NCBI GenBank assembly: GCA_024233305.1
Contig: JACKPV010000035.1
Location: 62,001 to 126,000, forward strand
Length of the DNA stretch: 64,000 bases
Direction: 5' to 3'
From: Verrucomicrobiales bacterium
GTDB lineage: Bacteria; Verrucomicrobiota; Verrucomicrobiia; Limisphaerales; J093
Part shown: piece by piece, positions 61,871 to 64,000 of the stretch
How positions within the stretch are numbered: the first letter of the stretch is position 1
Layout of the letters: the number at the start of each line of letters is the position of its first letter
Notes under the pieces: model-generated
Seen by the model: only the letters and a program-made list of their open reading frames with translations
Database searches by the model: none
Told to the model about the DNA's origin: nothing
Program-made: the position numbers and the translations under genes

Positions 61871-62062
61871 CCGTAACGATTCAGTAACTCGTAGCCGCCG
61901 ACGTGAAGTCGGCGCATGATTCAGCTTGGATAGGGCTGCCTGTTGCCGAGGGCGACGATTCACCGAAAAGTGACTGCTGATCGGAATCGGCGAGCCCGCG
62001 CAAGCTCTTGGATTTCAGCGCCGACTACACGTCGGCGGCTGCCCCCTGTTGAATCGATACGG
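61871..62062 (-). repeat. 192-bp hairpin-ended repeat, copy 3 (inverted relative to copy 2)
   Basis: Starts CCGTAACGATTCAG and ends GAATCGATACGG on the plus strand, so it is the reverse complement of copies 1 and 2. Hairpin arms are GCCGAC-GTGAA-GTCGGC and GCCGAC-TACAC-GTCGGC. With copy 2 it flanks the oxidase locus as an inverted pair about 2.7 kb apart. The IS element begins 56 bases after it. Confidence 0.92.
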
Positions 62063-62118
62063 CTTGGAGGATCGCCTCTGCTGCAGGGACGTGGCGGTGC
62101 TGACGATGGGCGCCCTAG

Positions 62119-63843
62119 CCCGGATATTTCACATGCGTCCAGCGGAAGCGGGGTATCGGACGATCGATCGAGGCAAGTAGGATACAGGTGTATAGCAGTC
62201 TAGAGCTCCCCCCTCCTCCTCGCCTCCGCGGCACCGGTTTTATCGGCGCCAAAGCCGTTTCGGGGCCGTTTTCGGGCAGACCTCTCCCTCCGCGCCCCGC
62301 GCGGGCACGCTGCCAGTCCCAGGTTTCGGGCTTCCTGGTCTATCCGGCCTCGTAATACTTCAACCCCGCCAACCGCTGCGCACACCGCCGGAACACCGCC
62401 TGCATCGGAAACGCGCTGCTCAACTGCACATACACCCGCCGCACACTCACCCGCACCGCCGCCGCCACCTTCAGCAGGCGCGTCCGAATCGTCCCCACCG
62501 TCGCCTCGGCCAGTTCGGTGCCTTGCAGCGTCAGGGCCCGCAGCCGTTCCATCAGCAGGTAGGCGAAGGCCGCCCACCACAACCGCAGTTGGTTGCTGCC
62601 CAAATGGTGCGTGCTGAGCCGGTCCGCCCGCAAATCCAGCGTCTGCTGCTTGAGCACGTTCTCCATGTTCCCCCGCTCGCAATACAGATCCTCATAGAGG
62701 CTCTGCGCCGCCCGTTCCTCCGAACTCACGCTGGTCACCACATACCGCGGATTGTTCCCCTGCGCGGTCACTTCCGCCTTGGCCACCACCCGCCGCGACC
62801 GGCTCCAGCTCTTCTGGGTCTGGTAGTCAAACTCCGTGTATTCCCGCACGTTGACTCCCCGCACAGACACTGCCGGGCCGCGGCCATCGCCAGGTGCGCT
62901 TCGATCTTCCGGTTCAACACCGCGTTCTTCGGCAACCCCAGCACGTAATCGATTGCCTCCGCCTCGCAGAAGGCCATCAGTTCCTCCCGGCAAAACCCGC
63001 TGTCGCCCCGCACGAGGATCCGGGCCCGCGGGCAACGCCGCCGAATCACCGGCAGGATGGTTGCGAGCGCCCGCAGCACATCCTCCTTGGGATCGGTGTC
63101 GCCCACGCGCAGCTGCGCCCACAACACCACTGAACCACACACCACATAGAGTGGCTGATAACAATACCCATCGTAATAGGCGCTGAAGTGCCGACCCTCC
63201 TGCAATCCATGCACCAAGTGGCCCATCGCGTCCAAATCCAGGACGATCTGCTTTCGGTCCCGTCGCAGGCAGCGGGTTGCCACCTTCAGCAGGGTGGCCT
63301 CCAGCTTCCGGGGATCATGACTGAGTTTGTGATAGCGGCTTCGGCGGTGGTTGCTCAGTTCCAGGCGGTTGAGGGTGCTGGGAGCGGCGAGGGCCGTGCC
63401 CCGGTCCTGCCAGCGATCCAGGCCCAGCGGATCGGCCTTGCCGACGCTGACTGCCAGCAAAGGATCGCGGCGCAGGGTGTCGTGATCGTTGAGATCTTCA
63501 TATCCCAGAGCTTCGGCGTGGAGGCGCTGGGCGACGAGTTCTTCGAGTTGATGATCGATCCGGCGGGGATCACGGGCGTCGCAGAAGCAGGCGGCGATGC
63601 TGCGGGAGACGCCCAGGCCCCGGTCGATCTGGCGCAGGAGCAGGGTGCCCCCGTCGCTGGAGAGGTAGCCGCCGGAGAAGTCGGCGAGGACCTGGCGTCG
63701 GGCGAGGTCTTGAAAAAGGAGGGGCTCGGTGGCACAGTCTGTCTTGGCGGCGGGGGCGCTTGCTGATTTTGGAACTGCTTTGTTCACAACAGGTTCTACA
63801 GCAAGTTCCCTGCCGTTTTCACTCCGCATGTGAAATATCCGGG
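62119..63843 (-). mobile_element. IS1380-family insertion sequence
   Basis: The element is 1725 bp with perfect 19-bp terminal inverted repeats (CCCGGATATTTCACATGCG, 62119-62137, and its reverse complement at 63825-63843). It is flanked by CTAG on both sides (62115-62118 and 63844-63847), a likely 4-bp target duplication. The transposase is of the IS1380 type and is frameshifted. Family assignment rests on the transposase sequence. The 203 bases between the left terminal repeat and the transposase stop (62138-62340) hold no gene. The ends are intact, so it could still move if transposase were supplied elsewhere. Confidence 0.9.
62340..63829 (-). pseudogene. IS1380-family transposase, frameshifted
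   Basis: The N-terminal part (from 63829) has LADFSGGYLSSDGGTLLLRQ, KQIVLDLDAMGHLVHGLQEG and ARILVRGDSGFCREELMAF, the DDE-region features of IS1380 transposases. The C-terminal part, in another frame, has VREYTEFDYQTQKSWSRSRR, VAKAEVTAQGNNPRYVVTSV and LYCERGNMENVLKQQTLDLR. The frame changes near 62853-62875. One extra G in the GGGG run of the minus strand would rejoin the frames, so a one-base deletion is the simplest cause. Programmed frameshifting is not usual for this family. The ATG at 63829 lies within the terminal repeat, so the true start may be further in. Confidence 0.85.
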
Positions 63844-63920
63844 CTAGATCCGCCGCCGTTCGGCGGTCGGCTCTGGGAACAGTCGTGCGTGGTCAGCCTG
63901 CCTGGAGGACGCTGGAATTC

Positions 63921-64000
63921 CTAGCGCGATGCAGACGCCAAAGCGGCGCGGTGCATTTCCGCGAGCAGGTCGACCGCCGTTTGGACCAGGAGTTCGCCGG
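63921..64000 (-). CDS. Possible C-terminus of a gene running off the window
   Basis: Reading leftward from the window edge, the frame gives ELLVQTAVDLLAEMHRAALA then SASR and a TAG stop (63921-63923). The composition looks like a protein helix, but 25 residues are too few to identify a family or be sure it is coding. Confidence 0.35.
   Translation of the reverse strand, partial: GELLVQTAVDLLAEMHRAALASASR

Noticed and set aside
58995..62062. The inverted repeat pair as ends of a composite transposon carrying the oxidase
   Set aside because: The repeats encode no transposase, no target duplication was found outside them, and the third copy at 12 kb is alone. An inverted pair by chance or rearrangement is as likely.
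12220..62203. Similar short frames in the three 192-bp repeats (reading like SAPTTRRRLP and MRRLHVGG)
   Set aside because: The repeated reading frame is explained by DNA identity between repeat copies. There is no ribosome binding site, and the differences do not favour synonymous change.
62853..62875. Programmed frameshift in the IS1380 transposase
   Set aside because: There is no convincing slippery heptamer with a downstream structure, and the family normally has a single frame. A one-base deletion is simpler.
1..64000. CRISPR array, prophage or integron
   Set aside because: No regularly spaced short direct repeats, no phage structural or integrase genes and no attC-like array were seen.

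Overview
The window looks like a chromosomal segment of a Verrucomicrobiota bacterium, most likely the Pedosphaerales/Limisphaerales group. The evidence is indirect: high GC throughout, a pseudopilin with the Verrucomicrobia-type N-terminus (FTLIELLVVIAIIGLLAGLL), PEP-CTERM-like anchors, Tat-exported Gfo/Idh/MocA oxidoreductases, CotH/lamin-tail secreted proteins, an ASPIC/UnbV FG-GAP giant, and an ECF sigma factor beside a Ser/Thr kinase. No ribosomal RNA or marker gene fixes the species, and no tRNA gene or CRISPR array was found.

Layout. 1-2350: the end of a secreted lamin-tail protein, converging on a Gfo/Idh/MocA oxidoreductase. 2702-8946: a tight cluster of a DUF4956 membrane protein, a VTC-type polyphosphate polymerase domain protein, and two exported CotH kinases, one with an EF-hand/glycine-rich cassette inside its kinase domain. 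9029-12187: an M3 oligopeptidase and a Tat-type oxidoreductase. 12718-20520: an RND efflux operon with one adaptor and two permeases. 20695-24266: a double-rhodanese membrane protein, a MauE/DoxX protein, then gatC-gatA. 24455-28265: housekeeping-type oxidoreductases and an FAH-family hydrolase. 28441-33779: a 1246-aa FG-GAP/UnbV protein and a PEP-CTERM beta-propeller. 34100-38701: glutaredoxin with clear terminators, a Tat-type FAD oxidoreductase, then a DUF4405/DUF2271-like protein with a candidate flavinylation motif translationally coupled to apbE. 38799-42113: a large GH2 beta-galactosidase.

42179-53441 is the most accessory-looking stretch and is visibly less GC-rich on its right side. 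It holds a WD40 Ser/Thr kinase and an ECF sigma factor transcribed leftward, and rightward a series of exported or membrane proteins: an anchor-bearing protein, a glycine-rich protein, a repeat/FN3/CARDB/Ig protein, a membrane protein and a DUF4440-type protein. 54070-58994 carries a COG0731-type radical SAM enzyme, a PocR-AraC regulator facing an orphan PTS EIIC with a GNAT gene, and a pseudopilin.

58995-64000 is a rearranged end. A 191-192 bp palindrome-ended repeat (three copies in the window, two in opposite orientation here) flanks a GlcD-like oxidase locus whose 3' third has been tandemly duplicated (649 bp unit). The left duplication breakpoint lies in the loop of a repeat hairpin. Next to it is a 1725-bp IS1380-family element with perfect 19-bp ends, a CTAG target duplication and a frameshifted transposase.

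The best candidates for undescribed biology are the CotH/VTC/DUF4956 cluster with its calcium-binding cassette, the coupled DUF2271-ApbE pair, the hairpin-ended repeat with its associated duplication, and the SRExS repeat surface protein in the sigma/kinase region.
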